Source: Nocardia brasiliensis ATCC 700358
GTDB lineage: Bacteria > Actinomycetota > Actinomycetes > Mycobacteriales > Mycobacteriaceae
Direction: 5' to 3'
Assembly (NCBI RefSeq): GCF_000250675.2
Contig: NC_018681.1
Coordinates: 7,936,001 to 8,000,000, forward strand
DNA length: 64,000 bases
A program made the translations under genes and the position numbers. Under the pieces are notes generated by a model that ran no database searches, was not told where the DNA came from, and saw nothing but the letters and a program-made list of their open reading frames with translations. This document shows positions 1 to 7,806 of this stretch, piece by piece; the stretch's first letter is position 1, and every line of letters begins with the position of its first letter.

Positions 1-2
1 GT

Positions 3-818
3 TCCGCGTCGATGCTCGCCGAGGCGGTGCACTCAGTGGCCGACACGTCCAACCAGGGCCTGCTGCTGCTCGGCCAGCGGCGCGCCGCGCAGGAAGCCGA
101 CGATCTGCATCCGTTCGGTTACGGCCGCAACCGCTACTTCTACTCGTTCATCGTGGCGCTGGTGCTGTTCACCATCGGCTCCATCTACGCCGTCTACGAG
201 GGCATCCACAAGATCCAGCATCCGGAAGATCTGACCTCGCCGATCGTCGCGATCGTCATCCTGCTGATCGCCATCGGCCTGGAGACCTACAGCTTCACGA
301 CCGCGATCCGGGAATCCAAGCCGCTCAAGGGCGGTGCCAGCTGGTGGCGGTTCATCCGCACGTCGCGCAGCCCGGAACTGCCGGTGGTGCTGCTGGAGGA
401 CACCGGCGCGCTGGTCGGCCTGATCTTCGCGTTCATCGGCGTCGGGCTGACGATGGTCACCGGCAACCCCGTCTGGGATGGCATCGGCACGCTGGCCATC
501 GGCCTGCTGCTCGGCGTCATCGCCGTCATCCTGATCATCGAGATGCAGAGCCTGCTCATCGGTGAGGGGGCCACGCCGGAGGAAGACCGGCTGATCCGGG
601 AGAACCTCGTCGACGGCACCCGCATCGACCGCGTGATCCACCTCAAGTCCCAATACCTCGGCCCCGAAGAGCTTTTGGTCGCCGCCAAGATCGGTGCGGC
701 GCCCGGCCTCGATGTCGCCCAGCTCGCCGCGGCCATCGACGACGCGGAGGCCCGGGTCCGCGCCGCGGTGCCCGCCGCCCGCGTCATGTACCTCGAACCG
801 GACCTGTACCGCACGTAG
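3..818 (+). CDS. Cation diffusion facilitator (CDF) transporter, 5'-truncated by the window edge
   Basis: Membrane exporter of divalent metals (Zn/Co/Fe/Mn type). The reading frame is open to the first base of the window, so the true start and TM helix 1 lie outside. The visible part opens with SASMLAEAVHSVADTSNQ, the CDF signature that includes the HSxxD metal-site motif of helix 2. A conserved HPFGYGRNRYFYSF loop and several hydrophobic helices follow, and the protein ends in a roughly 80-residue cytoplasmic domain of the ferredoxin-like type used for dimerisation. The metal cannot be chosen from this fragment. It ends at TAG and is followed by a hairpin shared with the convergent oxidoreductase gene. 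Confidence 0.9.
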   Translation, partial: SASMLAEAVHSVADTSNQGLLLLGQRRAAQEADDLHPFGYGRNRYFYSFIVALVLFTIGSIYAVYEGIHKIQHPEDLTSPIVAIVILLIAIGLETYSFTTAIRESKPLKGGASWWRFIRTSRSPELPVVLLEDTGALVGLIFAFIGVGLTMVTGNPVWDGIGTLAIGLLLGVIAVILIIEMQSLLIGEGATPEEDRLIRENLVDGTRIDRVIHLKSQYLGPEELLVAAKIGAAPGLDVAQLAAAIDDAEARVRAAVPAARVMYLEPDLYRT

Positions 819-845
819 GCGATTCCCGCACCGGTGCTGCCGCCC

Positions 846-877
846 CGCACCCGCTACGGCGGGTCATAGCGGGTGCG
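846..877. terminator. Hairpin between convergent genes
   Basis: An 11-bp perfect stem, CGCACCCGCTA with TAGCGGGTGCG, closes a 10-nt loop. It lies just after the CDF gene and 44 bp before the stop of the opposing oxidoreductase gene. There is no clear U tract, which is common for actinobacterial terminators. It may work in both directions. Confidence 0.6.
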
Positions 878-920
878 ACAGCGCAGAACCGGTGCGACGG
901 GGCAGAACTGGTGCGGCGGC

Positions 921-2390
921 TCAGGCCGGCTGCGCGCGGAGCAGGTCCAGTGGGTCGGTGGTGATGCCGAAGCGCTGCCGCAGCGCGTGCCGGGCGGCGT
1001 GCACACCGGACATGCCGTGCACGCCGGGGCCGGGCGGGGTCGACCCGGAACACAGGTAGACGCCGGGCAGCGGTGTCGCGTAAGGGTTCCAGCCGGCGAT
1101 CGGACGGAAGGCGAACTGGCGCAGCGTCATCGCGCCCGCCGAGATATCGCCGCCGACGTAATTCGCATTGTGCGAGGGCATCTCGGCCGCCGTGTAGACG
1201 TGCTTGGCCAGGATCAAGTCGCGGAAGCCGGGTGCGAAGCGTTCGACCTGCGCGATCACCGTCTCGCTGACGTCGCGCGTGGACCCGTTCGGCACGTGCG
1301 CGTAGGTGTAGAAGGTGTGCTGTCCGGCGGGAGCGCGGGACGGATCGACCACGCCGGGCTGGATGGACAGCACATAGGGCCGTGCCGCGTGCTGCCCGGC
1401 GGCCACCGCGCGCTCGGCGGCCATCGCCTCGGCCCGCGTGCCGATCAGGTGCGCGGTGCCCGCCTGCGCCATCCCCTCCGCCTGCCAGGGCACCGGCCCG
1501 GAGAGCGCGAAGTCGACTTTGCACGCGGCGCCACCGTAGCGAAACTTGTTCAGCCGCTGCACATAGCTGTCCGGCAGGCGATGCCCCGCGAGCCGGATCA
1601 GCTCGGCGGGTGCGAGGTCGAGCAGCACGGCGCGGGCGCTGTCGAACTCGCCGAGCGAATCGATCCGGGTCTTGGTGTGCACCCGGCCGCCGAGGCGTTC
1701 CAGTTCGGCGCTGAGCGCGTCCGGAATCGCCTGGCTACCGCCGCGCGGGATGGCCCAGCCACCGGCGTGCGCCAACGTGCCGAGCATCAGCCCGGCGCCC
1801 GCGGCGGGGATGGCGCGCGGCGGCGTGATGGCGTGCGTGGCCACGCCGGTGAGCAGCGCGGCGGCGGTCTCCTCGTGAAACCTGATGTTCCACAACGGCG
1901 TTCCCTGTTCGAGGGTGCGCAGGCCGAAACGCGTCGCGGTCGCCAGATCCTTCGGCAGCCGGCGCAGGTCCGACATCGCCAGGTCGACGACCGAGTCCCA
2001 GTTCTCGACCAAGGGCCCGAACAGTTTTCGCCAGGTCCGCCCGTCCCGGCCCAGGCCCGCGGCGGTGCGGTCGAGATCGCGCCACGCGATGCCCGCCGTG
2101 CCGCCGTCCATGGGGTGCGCGTAGGACGCCTCCGGGACGAGCAGTTCGACGCCGTGCGCCGCGAGATCGAACGCGCGAAAGAACGGTGACGCCAAGGCCA
2201 TCGGATGCGCGCCGGCGCAGATGTCGTGCCAGAAGCCCGGCAGGGTCAGTTCCGCCGTACGCGATCCGCCGCCCGCGACGTCCTCCGCCTCGTACACCTC
2301 CACCGCGAGCCCGGCTTTCGCCAGGATCACCGCGGCGGCGAGTCCGTTGGGTCCGGAGCCGACTACCACAACATCAGGCATACCTCCCAC
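921..2390 (-). CDS. FAD-dependent oxidoreductase, phytoene desaturase/CrtI-like
   Basis: Amine-oxidase/phytoene-desaturase superfamily flavoprotein of about 489 residues. The N terminus has a Rossmann FAD motif, VVVGSGPNGLAAA, followed by the acidic strand end VEVYEAEDVAGGG. The C terminus has the second FAD contact, PPGPGVHGMSGVHAA. The protein is cytoplasmic or membrane-associated, with no signal peptide. The substrate is not evident, because no carotenoid genes are nearby. Start: GTG at 2390 and ATG at 2381 are both possible. The GGGAGG in front of the ATG is too close to act as its ribosome site, so the GTG is kept with modest confidence. The gene is monocistronic and convergent with the CDF gene. 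Confidence 0.85.
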   Translation of the reverse strand: MGGMPDVVVVGSGPNGLAAAVILAKAGLAVEVYEAEDVAGGGSRTAELTLPGFWHDICAGAHPMALASPFFRAFDLAAHGVELLVPEASYAHPMDGGTAGIAWRDLDRTAAGLGRDGRTWRKLFGPLVENWDSVVDLAMSDLRRLPKDLATATRFGLRTLEQGTPLWNIRFHEETAAALLTGVATHAITPPRAIPAAGAGLMLGTLAHAGGWAIPRGGSQAIPDALSAELERLGGRVHTKTRIDSLGEFDSARAVLLDLAPAELIRLAGHRLPDSYVQRLNKFRYGGAACKVDFALSGPVPWQAEGMAQAGTAHLIGTRAEAMAAERAVAAGQHAARPYVLSIQPGVVDPSRAPAGQHTFYTYAHVPNGSTRDVSETVIAQVERFAPGFRDLILAKHVYTAAEMPSHNANYVGGDISAGAMTLRQFAFRPIAGWNPYATPLPGVYLCSGSTPPGPGVHGMSGVHAARHALRQRFGITTDPLDLLRAQPA

Positions 2391-2451
2391 GCTACCGGCC
2401 CGGGAATCGGGCGCACGGAATCGTGTTTCGGCACACCGCCGGGCGCGGCGG

Positions 2452-3042
2452 CTACGCCGAATCGGCGCCCACCGCGCTCAGCCATTCGGCGACGAGGATC
2501 TCGAGCCGCTGATCACGCAGCTCCGGCCGCAGCCGGTGACCGCGGTCCAGGGTCGCCAAACCGTGGATCGCGCTCCAGGCCACCTCGGTACGGGCACCGA
2601 GTTCGGCTTCGTCGACGAACGGGCGGAACATCGCCTCCAGTTCGGCGAACGCGTCTTTGAGCGGCTGCGGGGCGTCCAGGCCGAAGACCAGATCGATGTT
2701 CATCGAGAACATCGCGTCGTAGCGGGCCGGGTGGGCGGCCGCGAAATCCAGGTACGCGCGGGCCACCCGGGCCATCGCGTCGGCGGGATCCGCGGCGGCG
2801 GCGTGGGCCCGGCGCATCTCGCCGGTGAGGTCGATGATGCCCTGCTCGGCGACCGCGGCCACGATCGCCGATTTACCCGCGAAGTGGCTGTACAGCACGG
2901 GCTGGCTGTATTCGATGCGTTCGGCCAGCCTGCGCACCGTCACCGCCTCCCAGCCCTGCGTTTCCGCCAGCTCGCGCGCGGTGTCGATGATCCGCTGATG
3001 GCGTTCGGCTCGTTCACGTTCCTTGCGCGTCTGGGGGCTCAC
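2452..3042 (-). CDS. TetR-family transcriptional repressor
   Basis: About 196 residues. The N-terminal helix-turn-helix runs from RIIDTARELAETQGW through RRLAERIEYSQPVLYSHF, the typical TetR recognition helix, followed by a ligand-binding C-terminal domain with many Ala and Asp residues. A longer reading is possible from ATG 3069. GTG 3042 is preferred because AGGA lies 8 nt upstream and because the extra nine codons would run through a perfect operator (3053-3065). It is divergent from the DUF4267 membrane protein gene at 3148. Two identical-class inverted repeats between them suggest that it represses both itself and that gene. The inducer is unknown. Confidence 0.88.
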   Translation of the reverse strand: MSPQTRKERERAERHQRIIDTARELAETQGWEAVTVRRLAERIEYSQPVLYSHFAGKSAIVAAVAEQGIIDLTGEMRRAHAAAADPADAMARVARAYLDFAAAHPARYDAMFSMNIDLVFGLDAPQPLKDAFAELEAMFRPFVDEAELGARTEVAWSAIHGLATLDRGHRLRPELRDQRLEILVAEWLSAVGADSA

Positions 3043-3052
3043 GAAAGAAATC

Positions 3053-3065
3053 CTAGCAGCGCTAG
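3053..3065. promoter_or_regulatory. Operator 1 of the TetR/DUF4267 divergent promoter
   Basis: Perfect inverted repeat CTAGC-AGC-GCTAG, immediately upstream of the tetR ribosome site. It has the same arms and spacer length as the second copy at 3104-3116. Confidence 0.7.
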
Positions 3066-3103
3066 ACAAGCCCCGCCGCGATGCCCTATCGTCGCTCTAG
3101 AAC

Positions 3104-3116
3104 CTAGCGCCGCTAG
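3104..3116. promoter_or_regulatory. Operator 2 of the TetR/DUF4267 divergent promoter
   Basis: Perfect inverted repeat CTAGC-GCC-GCTAG, 32 bp before the start codon of the DUF4267 gene. Its centre lies 51 bp, about five helical turns, from operator 1. Both repressor dimers would therefore sit on the same DNA face. Confidence 0.7.
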
Positions 3117-3147
3117 TATTCAGAGCATCATCAAGGAGCCACCCGCC

Positions 3148-3573
3148 ATGACCCTCTCCCGCATCGCCACCGCCTTCTCGCTCGCCGGCGCGGCGTTCAT
3201 CCTCTACATCGGGATCAGCTACCTGTTCACGCCCGACGTCATCGCCCCCGGCTTCGGCCTGCCCGCCTGGCCCGACGGCACGGAGGCCGCGTTCCTGAAC
3301 CTGAAAGGCGTGCGCGACACCGTGTTCGGCGTGCTCATCCTGGTGCTGCTCGCGATGAAGCAGCGCTACGCGCTCGGCATCGTCACGCTGGTCGTCGCTC
3401 TCGTCCCGGTCGGCGACATGCTCACCGTGCTCAACTGGCACGGCTCCACGGCCGTCGCCTTCGGCATCCACGGTCTCACCGCGGCCTTCGTCGCCGGCAC
3501 CGGCGCGCTGCTGCTGCGTGAGCACCAGCTCGCGCGCCGCACGGCCCCGGCGCGCGCACTCGTCAACGCCTGA
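3148..3573 (+). CDS. Small four-helix membrane protein, DUF4267-like
   Basis: A 141-residue integral membrane protein with four hydrophobic segments, at about residues 5-25, 52-70, 74-96 and 102-125. Length and pattern fit the DUF4267 family, which has no assigned biochemical role. The first segment contains GAAFILYIGISYLFTPDVIAPGFG, in which the TPD/APGFG turn is characteristic. ATG 3148 has AAGGAG 9 nt upstream. It is transcribed away from tetR across two perfect operators and is the obvious regulated target. A stress- or drug-induced membrane protein is plausible but not shown. Confidence 0.8.
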   Translation: MTLSRIATAFSLAGAAFILYIGISYLFTPDVIAPGFGLPAWPDGTEAAFLNLKGVRDTVFGVLILVLLAMKQRYALGIVTLVVALVPVGDMLTVLNWHGSTAVAFGIHGLTAAFVAGTGALLLREHQLARRTAPARALVNA

Positions 3574-3737
3574 CCCTTCGCACAGCAGCCCGGTACCGCG
3601 CGGTGCCGGGCTGTTCTGCGCGCGCAGAACAGCATTCGCAGCACTGGTGACCCGTACCACAATCCGCGGCCCGGCGATGACTTCCGCAGCGCGCTCCCGT
3701 CCCTACTTTCGAGCACCACACGAGCCCAGGAGAGACC

Positions 3738-3953
3738 ATGGCAACCAAGCCGCACGGACCCGCGTCCTACTTCCCCTCGATCGAAGCCAAGTACGGCCGC
3801 ACCATCGACGAGTGGCTGAGCGCCATGCGCGATTCCGGCATCACCGCGCACAAGGCCCTGGTCGAATGGCTGAAGTCGGAGCACGCCATGGGTCACGGCC
3901 ACGCCACCGCGCTCGCCCAGTACCACCTCAACCCGGCGAAGTGGGCCTCCTGA
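3738..3953 (+). CDS. DUF4287 domain small protein
   Basis: A 71-residue soluble protein. The core SIEAKYGRTIDEWLSAM, then HKALVEWLKSEHAMGHGHA, matches the DUF4287 fold found in many actinobacterial one-domain proteins, which often sit next to DUF5655 or stress genes. The function is unknown. ATG 3738 follows AGGAGAGACC, a strong ribosome site. The gene stands alone between the DUF4267 gene and a strong bidirectional terminator. Confidence 0.85.
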   Translation: MATKPHGPASYFPSIEAKYGRTIDEWLSAMRDSGITAHKALVEWLKSEHAMGHGHATALAQYHLNPAKWAS

Positions 3954-3970
3954 ACCCACCCCCGAACGCG

Positions 3971-4001
3971 CGAAGGGCCCGCAGATCCTGCGGGCCCTTC
4001 G
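3971..4001. terminator. Strong bidirectional terminator
   Basis: A 14-bp perfect stem, CGAAGGGCCCGCAG with CTGCGGGCCCTTCG, has a 3-nt loop ATC. It sits between the ends of the DUF4287 gene and dctA and is followed by GTGTTTC on the + strand. Confidence 0.85.
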
Positions 4002-4016
4002 TGTTTCACAGTGCAG

Positions 4017-5384
4017 CTATGCGCGAACCAGGTCCGTGGTGTCGGGCTCCTGCTGCGGCTGCGCGCCGTGGTCGTTATCGACCATGGTCTGTTCATCGAA
4101 CGGCAGCTTGCGGTCGAGTACCTCGTGCACGCGGTCGTTGTCGATGGTCTTGGTCCAGGTACCGATGAGCACAGTGGCCACGGCATTACCGGAGAAGTTG
4201 GTGAGGGCACGGGCCTCGGACATGAAGCGGTCGATGCCGACGATCAAGCCGACGCCGTCCAGCAGTTCGGGCCGATGGCTCTGCAAGCCGCCGGCCAGCG
4301 TCGCCAGCCCCGCGCCGGTGACACCGGCGGCGCCCTTCGAGGCGATGATCATGAACAGCAGCAGGCCGATCTGCTCGCCGATACTGAGCGGTTTGCCCAT
4401 CGCGTCGGCGATGAAAATAGAGGCCATGGTCAGGTAGATTGCAGTGCCATCCAAATTGAACGAATACCCGGTCGGCACAACCACACCCACGGTCGTCCGC
4501 TCGACGCCCATGTGCTCCATTTTCGCGATCAGCCGAGGCAGCGCGGATTCGGAGGACGACGTCGCGACGATCAGCAGGTACTCACGCGCCAAGTAGCGGA
4601 CCAGTTTCAGCACCGATACCCGCGACACCGACCACAGCACGACGCCGAGCACACCGAAGACGAACACCAAACAGGTCAGGTAGAACGCGATCATCAACGT
4701 GCCCAACTTCACCACGGCGTCGAGCCCGGTCTTGCCGACCACGTTGGCGATCGCACCGAACGCGCCGATCGGCGCCAGCCACAGGATCATCACCAGGATG
4801 CGGAACACCAGCTTCTGCAGCAGCCCGATGCCGCGCAGGATCGGCTCGCCGGTCTTGCCCATGGCCTGCAACGCGAAACCCGCCAGCACCGCGATGAACA
4901 GGGCTTGCAGCACGCTGCCCGAGGTGAGCGAGGAGAACAGCGTCGTCGGGACGATGTCGCTGATGAATTTCCAGGTGTCGCCTGCTTTTTCGGCCGTGGT
5001 CGCGAGGTCGTGGCCCGCTTTCGTGGTCGAGGCGATGTTCAACCCGGTGCCGGGTTGCAGCAGATTGCCGACGACCAGTCCGATGCCGAGCGCGAAGGTC
5101 GACATCACCAGGAAGTACCCGATGGCGAGCCCGCCGACCTTGCCGACCGTGGCCGCGGTCCGGATGGAACCGATGCCGAGCACGATCGTGCAGAAGATGA
5201 CCGGCGCGATCATCATCTTGATCAGGTTCACGAAGATGCTGCCGAGTGGAGCAACAGCCACCCCGAAGCTGGGTGCCAGCCAACCGACGAGAATGCCCGC
5301 GACGACCGCCACGATGACGGCCAGGTACAGCCAGTGGGTACGGTCGCGCTTCTTCGGTGCTGCTTGTGGTGTTGCTTCGGTCAT
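4017..5384 (-). CDS. dctA: C4-dicarboxylate:cation symporter DctA
   Basis: A 455-residue DAACS-family membrane transporter that takes up succinate, fumarate and malate with protons or sodium. Hydrophobic helices fill residues 15-420. The family signatures are SYSFNLDGTAIYLTMASIFI in the ligand/cation-binding region and NFSGNAVATVLIG in TM8. ATG 5384 is chosen because GGAGG lies 10 nt upstream and the protein then begins just before TM1. An upstream in-frame start would add 33 non-conserved residues. It is divergent from a CitA/DcuS-type kinase and its regulator, the usual arrangement for dicarboxylate-induced dctA, so regulation by that pair is a sound inference. Confidence 0.92.
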   Translation of the reverse strand: MTEATPQAAPKKRDRTHWLYLAVIVAVVAGILVGWLAPSFGVAVAPLGSIFVNLIKMMIAPVIFCTIVLGIGSIRTAATVGKVGGLAIGYFLVMSTFALGIGLVVGNLLQPGTGLNIASTTKAGHDLATTAEKAGDTWKFISDIVPTTLFSSLTSGSVLQALFIAVLAGFALQAMGKTGEPILRGIGLLQKLVFRILVMILWLAPIGAFGAIANVVGKTGLDAVVKLGTLMIAFYLTCLVFVFGVLGVVLWSVSRVSVLKLVRYLAREYLLIVATSSSESALPRLIAKMEHMGVERTTVGVVVPTGYSFNLDGTAIYLTMASIFIADAMGKPLSIGEQIGLLLFMIIASKGAAGVTGAGLATLAGGLQSHRPELLDGVGLIVGIDRFMSEARALTNFSGNAVATVLIGTWTKTIDNDRVHEVLDRKLPFDEQTMVDNDHGAQPQQEPDTTDLVRA

Positions 5385-5413
5385 GCGATTGGTGTCCTCC
5401 GAGGTGGTGCCGA

Positions 5414-5471
5414 CGTGAGGTGCCTCACGACCCCCAGGCAGAATGATGGCCGTGCAGGTGACACCGGTCAC
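5414..5471. promoter_or_regulatory. Two palindromes in the dctA / sensor-kinase divergent promoter
   Basis: CGTGAGG-TG-CCTCACG (5414-5429) is a perfect 16-bp palindrome 30 bp before dctA. GTGAC-ACCG-GTCAC (5458-5471) lies nearer the kinase start. Both are candidate sites for the cognate response regulator or for a carbon-control regulator. Confidence 0.5.
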
Positions 5472-5508
5472 GGTTTGGTGCATTACGTTCAGCGGCGGAA
5501 GGCAGTAA

Positions 5509-7062
5509 TTGAGACGCGGTCGGCTATCTCTGGCCGGTCAGGCCTTCGCGCTGCAGCTGATCGTGTTGACCCTGATGGTCATCGTCGGCGCGGTGCTCGC
5601 GGTCGTCGACGCACGCCATCACAGCGACGTGACCACCACCCGCGAGGTGAGGGATGTCGCGGTGAGCATCGCTGAGGCACCGTCCACCCTCTCGGCCGTC
5701 TACTCCACCGATCCGACCCGGCTGCTGCAGCCGGTCACCGAGCGGGTCCGGTTGTCCACCGGCATGGATTTCCTGGTGGTCATGGCGCCGGACCGGACCC
5801 GCTACACCCACACCAACCCGGACATGATCGGCAAGCCGTTCAGCGGGAACATCGATCGCGCGCTGGCCGGAGAGACCTTCACCGAGACGTTCACCGGCAC
5901 CCTGGGCCCCTCGATCCGCGCGGTGGCGCCGGTCTACGACGGCAATCGGGTGGTCGCGCTGGTGTCGGCCGGGGTGACCCGGGCCAAGATCGGCGATCAG
6001 GTCGCCACGCAGCTGCCGCTGATCCTCGGCGTCGCCGCGGCGGGCCTGATCGTCGCCGGCAGCGGCTCGTTTCTGCTGAGCCGCAGGCTGCGCAGGCAGA
6101 CCCACGGACTCGCACCCGCCGAACTGCGCGCGCTCTACGAACAGCACGACGCCGTCCTGCACTCGATCCACGAGGGCCTGGTGGTGTTCGGCATGGCGGG
6201 CGAGCGCGCGGAGGTGGTGAACGATCAGGCCCGCGCGCTGCTCGGGCTGCCGGAGGGCGAGGTGCGCCGCGGCGACCTGCCGGTCTCCATGCAGCAGATG
6301 AGCTGGGGCGTGGTCCGCGACGAGATGCACGTGACCGGGGACCGCATCCTGCTCATCAACCAGGACATCGTCACCTGGGAGGGCAGGCCGATCGGCACCG
6401 TCATGACGATCCGCGATCACACCGAATTGCGGGAGGTGATGGGCGAACTCGATTCGGTGCGCAGTTTCGCCGAATCGCTGCACGCGCAGGCGCACGAATC
6501 CGCCAACCGGCTGCACACCGTGGTCACCATGGTGGAGCTCGGCCGCTACCGGGAGGCCGTCGCGTTCGCCACCTCGGAACTCGAACTCTCCCAGACCCTC
6601 ATCGACCGGCTGTTCGCCGCGGTGGGCGCGCCCGCGCTGGCCGCGCTGCTGCTCGGCAAGGTGAACCAGGCCAACGAGCGCAGCATCGAATTGACCGTCA
6701 CCGAGGAGACCGCGCTCGACTCGATCGAGCCGCTCTCACCGCAGGAGATGGTCACCCTCGTCGGCAACCTGACCGACAACGCCATCGACGCCGCCGCGGA
6801 GAGCCCGAACGGCTGGGTGGAAGTCACTCTGCGGCAACAAGATTCGGCACTATACCTGCGGGTCGCGGACAGCGGCCCCGGCATGTCCGAGGAGATCTTC
6901 AACCGCGCGTCCCAGCGCGGCTATTCGACCAAGGCCGACCATCACGGACTCGGCCTCGCGCTGGTGCACCGCCTGGTGGCCCGGCACGGGGGGACCATTC
7001 GTACCGACCTAGATCCGGAAAGCGCGGTTACCGTGACGATTCCGCGAAAGGACGCACAGTGA
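5509..7062 (+). CDS. Sensor histidine kinase, CitA/DcuS/DctB-type
   Basis: A 517-residue membrane kinase. TM1 is at about residues 10-32, followed by an extracytoplasmic PAS-like (sCache) sensor at about 40-165, TM2 at about 170-190, a cytoplasmic PAS domain (about 205-310), an SpoOB-type dimerisation helix with the phosphorylatable histidine in AQAHESANRLHTV (about residue 330), and an HATPase domain with N-box LTDNAIDA, DSGPGM and GLGLALVHRL. The family senses citrate or C4-dicarboxylates directly in the periplasm. The start is TTG 5509, with GGAAGG 6 nt upstream. The stop overlaps the regulator start by 4 bp, so the pair is translationally coupled. The divergent neighbour dctA is the likely target. 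Confidence 0.92.
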   Translation: MRRGRLSLAGQAFALQLIVLTLMVIVGAVLAVVDARHHSDVTTTREVRDVAVSIAEAPSTLSAVYSTDPTRLLQPVTERVRLSTGMDFLVVMAPDRTRYTHTNPDMIGKPFSGNIDRALAGETFTETFTGTLGPSIRAVAPVYDGNRVVALVSAGVTRAKIGDQVATQLPLILGVAAAGLIVAGSGSFLLSRRLRRQTHGLAPAELRALYEQHDAVLHSIHEGLVVFGMAGERAEVVNDQARALLGLPEGEVRRGDLPVSMQQMSWGVVRDEMHVTGDRILLINQDIVTWEGRPIGTVMTIRDHTELREVMGELDSVRSFAESLHAQAHESANRLHTVVTMVELGRYREAVAFATSELELSQTLIDRLFAAVGAPALAALLLGKVNQANERSIELTVTEETALDSIEPLSPQEMVTLVGNLTDNAIDAAAESPNGWVEVTLRQQDSALYLRVADSGPGMSEEIFNRASQRGYSTKADHHGLGLALVHRLVARHGGTIRTDLDPESAVTVTIPRKDAQ

Positions 7063-7757
7063 TCCGAGTGCTGATCGTCGAGGACGAGCCCCTCATCGCC
7101 GAGGCGCACCGCGCCTACGTGGACCGCATCGAGGGTTTCGTCCCCGTCGGCGTGGCGCACACCGGCCGGGAGGCGATGCGGGCCGCCGCCGACAACGCGG
7201 CCGAGGGCACCCCGATCGACCTGGTGCTCATGGACATCGGCCTACCCGACGCGAGCGGTCTCGATGTCGCGGCGGCGCTGACCGGCCTCGCGCCGCGTCC
7301 GGACGTCATCGCCATCACCTCCGCTCGCGACCTCGCGATGGTGCGCACCGCGGTCTCGCACGGCGTGGTGCTGTATCTGCTGAAGCCGTTCACCTTCGCG
7401 GCCTTTCGCGACAAGCTGGACCGCTACCGGGAATTCCGCACCGCGCTGCCCGCCGGCGAGACCGCGGTGTCCCAGCACGACATCGACCGCGCCCTCAGCG
7501 CCCTGCGCACCCCGGACCAGCGCGCCACCACACCCAAAGGTGTTGCGCCGCAAACACTCGACGAGATCTCCCGGACCGTGCGCGCGGCCCCGGAGGGCAT
7601 CACCGCCGCGGACACCGCGACCACCATCGGCGTCTCCCGCATCACCGCGTGGCGCTACCTGGAGAAACTCGCCGACGACGGCCTGGTGACCCGCCGCTCC
7701 GACTACGGCCGCGCGGGCCGCCCCAAAACCCGCTACGTCTGGAAATCCAAGACCTGA
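7059..7757 (+). CDS. CitB/DcuR-type response regulator
   Basis: A 232-residue cytoplasmic partner of the preceding kinase. The receiver domain (residues 1-120) has acidic residues E8/D9, phosphoacceptor D59 in VLMDIGLPD, the Ser/Thr switch at ITSA and lysine K in LLKPF. A linker leads to a C-terminal helix-turn-helix, ITAADTATTIGVSRITAWR, followed by a winged segment of the type used by CitB/DpiA regulators. GTG 7059 overlaps the kinase stop (GTGA). It probably activates dctA in response to external dicarboxylate. Confidence 0.92.
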   Translation: MIRVLIVEDEPLIAEAHRAYVDRIEGFVPVGVAHTGREAMRAAADNAAEGTPIDLVLMDIGLPDASGLDVAAALTGLAPRPDVIAITSARDLAMVRTAVSHGVVLYLLKPFTFAAFRDKLDRYREFRTALPAGETAVSQHDIDRALSALRTPDQRATTPKGVAPQTLDEISRTVRAAPEGITAADTATTIGVSRITAWRYLEKLADDGLVTRRSDYGRAGRPKTRYVWKSKT

Positions 7758-7806
7758 ACCGGGTTTCGCCGCCGAGACAGCCGCGATGACGCCGTCGCGC
7801 TCGCGG

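Noticed and set aside
2221..3147. Long + strand frame continuous with the DUF4267 gene
   Set aside because: It is antisense to tetR and the oxidoreductase and Arg/His-rich. The real gene starts at 3148 with a good ribosome site.
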